From: UBA1715 sp045599365
GTDB taxonomy: Bacteria; Bacteroidota; Bacteroidia; Bacteroidales; UBA1715
DNA length: 64,000 nucleotides
Direction: 5' to 3'
Assembly (NCBI GenBank): GCA_045599365.1
Contig: JAZRVS010000185.1
Location: 48,556-112,555 of the forward strand
A program made the position numbers and the translations under genes. The notes beneath the pieces were generated by a model. The model worked only from the letters and a program-made list of their open reading frames with translations, was not told the DNA's origin and did no database searches. Below, in pieces: positions 61,685 to 64,000 of this stretch. Position 1 is the first letter of the stretch, and every line of letters begins with the position of its first letter.

Positions 61685-62764
61685 ATGAACAAGAAACTTG
61701 AAGTGGTGGATTTCCTGCGCGGATTTGCCATCTTTACTATTGCGTTGATGCACTTGGTGCAGGGGAGTCTGATGGGGGCGCTGAATAAGGCAGCTGCGTT
61801 GGGTGGTGCTGGTGTGCATGTGTTTATACTGGTGAGCGGTTTTGGATTGTATCTGAGCTATTTGCGTAAGCCGGTGGGGTATGGCGAGTTCTTGAAGAAG
61901 AGGTTCGGAAAGGTGTACTGGCCGTATGCTGTCATGGTGGTGGCATGGGTTGTTTGGATTCTGGCTACGAGCGGTAGTCTTTTATGGCGTGAGGGGTTGA
62001 GTCACCTGTTGCTCTACAAGATGTTTGACGCTGAGCTGGATGTGAGTCTGTGCTATCCGTTCTGGTTTATCTCGACGATTATCCAGTTCTATATCTGCTG
62101 GCCTCTGATAGTGCGTGTTGCACGAGTCGGGGGGGTAATTTCTCGGTTAGAGGTTAGTGATTATGGCTCTGGAAGGATAACTTGGAAGGGTGTTGCGCTG
62201 GCTCTGTGCATCAGCATCGGTTGGGCTACGGTGGTTGGTTTGCTGGGGTATGAGGATATGCGGCCTTGGGGCAGTTGCTTCTTGCAGTATCTGTGGGAGT
62301 TTGTGCTGGGAATGTGGCTGGCAGAAAAATATTCCATAACCCATAAACCCTACACCATAAACCAAATCAAATGGTGGTGGCTGATAGGTGGTGTTGTAGT
62401 TGGCATGGGTCTGACGGGTGCTATGGGATGGATTGGTGGTGTGCTGAAATTGTACAATGACATTCCATCGCTTATGGGTTATCTGAGCTTGCTGCTGGTG
62501 GTGTATAAGGTGAGCAGCAGACCCCTTCTTATCTCCCTGTTTAGAGGGAAGAATCCGCTGGCTTGGATAAGGAAGTTTTTTGTGTGGGCGAGTGGTTTCG
62601 GATATGAGTTGTATCTGGTGCATTCGCTGGTGTATTCGATTTGCACTTTGGCAACGGGCGATATGCTGCCATTGTCGGTCAGAATAATTATCTGCTTTGT
62701 TATGGCATATGTCGTTGCATGGTGCTATGGCAAGGTTTTGAAATTGACAATTTATAGAAAATAA
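61685..62764 (+). CDS. Acyltransferase 3-like membrane protein with inserted repeats
   Basis: 359 residues, about ten helices. LEVVDFLRGFAIFTIALMH is the family opening (His near residue 22) and VHVFILVSGFGLYL the second helix. Seven G at 62129-62135 in GTCGGGGGGGTAATTTCTC code for VGGVIS in a loop, and a CATAAACC-type simple repeat at 62334-62372 codes for ITHKPYTINQIK in another. The frame is open here. Third such enzyme of the locus. Confidence 0.88.
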   Translation: MNKKLEVVDFLRGFAIFTIALMHLVQGSLMGALNKAAALGGAGVHVFILVSGFGLYLSYLRKPVGYGEFLKKRFGKVYWPYAVMVVAWVVWILATSGSLLWREGLSHLLLYKMFDAELDVSLCYPFWFISTIIQFYICWPLIVRVARVGGVISRLEVSDYGSGRITWKGVALALCISIGWATVVGLLGYEDMRPWGSCFLQYLWEFVLGMWLAEKYSITHKPYTINQIKWWWLIGGVVVGMGLTGAMGWIGGVLKLYNDIPSLMGYLSLLLVVYKVSSRPLLISLFRGKNPLAWIRKFFVWASGFGYELYLVHSLVYSICTLATGDMLPLSVRIIICFVMAYVVAWCYGKVLKLTIYRK

Positions 62765-62770
62765 CAAAAT

Positions 62771-63583
62771 ATGAGTTCCCATGTGGAAAAAACACGTATT
62801 TTAAATATTGATGCGCTTTGCATTACGGAACGTCAGCTGCTGGAGGGTTTGGACAGAAATCTTTCAGGAGAGGATTCCAGCAACGGTGTGCTGATTACGC
62901 CGAATCTGGATCATCTGGTGAAGTTGCAGAAGGATGAGGAGTTCTACCGCTGCTATCAGGAAGCTGAGTGGGTGGTGTGCGACTCGAAGATTCTGTGGCT
63001 GTGCTCGAAGGTGCTGAAGAGGTCGTTCCCAGAGCCGATTCCGGGCAGTTCTTTTTTTACACATTTCTATCAGTATCATGCAGAAAAATGTAAAGGGGAC
63101 GAAGAATCACGAGCTCGAATCTTTCTTCTTGGCTCACCAAAACAAGAAACAGCAGAGCTGGCAATGAATCGAATCAATGAAAAATGCGGTTTTCAAATTG
63201 TAACAGGTGCGCATAGTCCTTCGTTTGGCTTTGAGAAGAAGGATGAAGAGAACCATGAGATTGTTCGTATGATTCGTGAGAGTGGCGCAAATGTGGTGTT
63301 AGTAGGTGTTGGTGCCCCAAAACAGGAAAAATGGATAATGCGTTGGAAGGATGAAATGCCAGAAGTAAAGATATGGATGGCGTTGGGTGCAACGATAGAA
63401 TTTGAAGCTGGTTCGGTACAGAGAGCACCCAAATTTTTTCAGAAGTTTGCCTTGGAATGGTTATATCGCATATGGTGTGAACCGAAACGTATGTTCAAAC
63501 GTTATATTGGTGATTTAGTATTCTTTTGGTACTTATTTAAACAAGTAGTGGGGATTTATAAAAATCCTTTTGCTGAGAAATAA
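62771..63583 (+). CDS. WecG/TagA/CpsF-family glycosyltransferase
   Basis: 270 residues. GVLITPNLDHLVKLQKDEEF, EAEWVVCDSKILWLCSKVL, RIFLLGSP and VVLVGVGAPKQEKWIMRWKD are the family landmarks (catalytic Asp in CDS). Members add N-acetylmannosaminuronic acid or similar sugars to a lipid-linked acceptor, usually early in unit assembly. Last gene of the locus, followed by a strong terminator. Confidence 0.95.
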   Translation: MSSHVEKTRILNIDALCITERQLLEGLDRNLSGEDSSNGVLITPNLDHLVKLQKDEEFYRCYQEAEWVVCDSKILWLCSKVLKRSFPEPIPGSSFFTHFYQYHAEKCKGDEESRARIFLLGSPKQETAELAMNRINEKCGFQIVTGAHSPSFGFEKKDEENHEIVRMIRESGANVVLVGVGAPKQEKWIMRWKDEMPEVKIWMALGATIEFEAGSVQRAPKFFQKFALEWLYRIWCEPKRMFKRYIGDLVFFWYLFKQVVGIYKNPFAEK

Positions 63584-63618
63584 TTATGCCTTAATAGTTA
63601 AACTAATATTTATAAACT

Positions 63619-63650
63619 ACCAGCCCAATCTGCAAGATTGGGCTGGTTTG
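63619..63650 (+). terminator. Rho-independent terminator of the capsule locus
   Basis: 13-bp perfect stem ACCAGCCCAATCT / AGATTGGGCTGGT with a GCA loop, 35 bp after the last stop. The tail (TTGTTC) is poor in T. Confidence 0.8.
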
Positions 63651-63771
63651 TTCGGAATAAGTATGAAATAAATTATTGCTGTCCGATAAAAACTGAAAAT
63701 GCCCCAAAAGGAATTTATAACCCATTGATTCACAGCAATGCCATGTGTGCCAGTTCAAAGACAAGCCCCCC

Positions 63772-64000
63772 TCAGTCAAAAAGGGTCAGTTCTGGAGGGG
63801 GTTCAGATGCTTCAGCAAGGATATTATCCCAGTCTTTCTCAGGATTGTTGAAGAGGCTGTAGAAGTCAACGTAATACATAAGCGTTATTCTCGCCATTGT
63901 AGCCAGACCAGAGAAGCTCCATTGGCGTTTCAGTCCTTTCTGCATGACCATCAACAGCAGGTTAGCGATGAGCGTCACCCAAATTTGTATCTTGATGGCA
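63772..64000 (-). CDS. IS4-like transposase, C-terminal end (partial)
   Basis: The minus-strand frame is open at the window edge and reads IQIWVTLIANLLLMVMQK, LKRQWSFSGLATMARITLMYYVDFYSL and NPEKDW before the stop at 63772. This is the typical end of DDE transposases of the IS4 superfamily in Bacteroidales. The rest lies outside. Between it and the capsule terminator (63651-63771) is probably the end of the element; GTCCGATAAAAACT near 63681 might be part of its terminal repeat. Confidence 0.7.
   Translation of the reverse strand, partial: AIKIQIWVTLIANLLLMVMQKGLKRQWSFSGLATMARITLMYYVDFYSLFNNPEKDWDNILAEASEPPPELTLFD

Noticed and set aside
1..64000. tRNA, rRNA or riboswitch genes
   Set aside because: No cloverleaf, CCA-ended or known aptamer-like sequence was recognised in any intergenic gap; a covariance-model scan would be needed to exclude them.

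Overview
This window is chromosomal DNA from an AT-rich member of the Bacteroidota, most likely the order Bacteroidales. The evidence is a complete Na+-pumping NADH:quinone reductase operon (nqrABCDEF), a capsule-type locus that opens with a UpxY/NusG-like antiterminator, promoter -7 elements of the TAnnTTTG type, almost no Shine-Dalgarno sequences, and Bacteroidales-type families (DUF3791/DUF3990, pRiA4b ORF-3-like, AlbA_2/HATPase, the ThrH phosphatase). No rRNA, tRNA or CRISPR array was recognised. All calls come from reading motifs by eye; no database search was possible.

Layout. 1-4.6 kb (minus): the 5' part of a nonribosomal peptide synthetase (C-A-PCP-C, running off the window) behind a small STAS-domain gene. 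5-9.4 kb (plus): a Tat-centred operon with a NapH/NapG-like polyferredoxin fusion, a Tat-lipoprotein aldo/keto reductase-ferredoxin-DUF1893 fusion, tatA and tatC. 9.4-15.6 kb (minus): an AAA ATPase bracketed by identical 42-bp palindromes, a deletion-fused remnant of a YhcG-type nuclease and a DNA methyltransferase, DUF5131, a class A beta-lactamase and aspartate kinase. 16-22 kb: nqrABCDEF with its terminator. 22.3-30 kb: a second palindrome-associated ATPase, a secreted endonuclease, cysS, ftsE-sufB, thrH and a PNPOx-like gene. A ~120-bp repeat sits in seven intergenic gaps between 4.7 and 30.2 kb; I did not see it in the capsule region.

30.3-63.6 kb (plus) is one long capsule/O-antigen-type locus begun by upxY. 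Its promoter-proximal part (31-39.4 kb) is full of inserted, defence-like cargo: a pRiA4b-like gene, a stop-interrupted DUF4065 gene, a truncated RhuM gene, an AlbA/HATPase gene between 99-bp direct repeats, a DUF3791-DUF3990-small protein trio, and an AAA ATPase with a small partner. These are separated by scars of biosynthesis genes: three fragments of a nucleotide-sugar dehydrogenase 5' end and one 3' end of a DegT aminotransferase.

The middle part (39.4-51.6 kb) looks like an organic-acid pathway rather than ordinary sugar chemistry: a U32-like protein, four ATP-grasp ligases, a CitE-like C-C lyase, a D-2-hydroxyacid dehydrogenase, an MmgE/PrpD dehydratase and a split class I fumarase/tartrate dehydratase. 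I infer that it makes an unusual carboxylic or amino acid and couples it to the glycan through amide bonds. The distal part (51.7-63.6 kb) supplies the flippase, polymerase, glycosyltransferases and acyltransferases. Poly-G tracts in several of these genes, one of which (G9 at 59596-59604) puts an acyltransferase out of frame, indicate phase-variable decoration. The locus ends at a strong terminator, followed by an IS4-like transposase that leaves the window.
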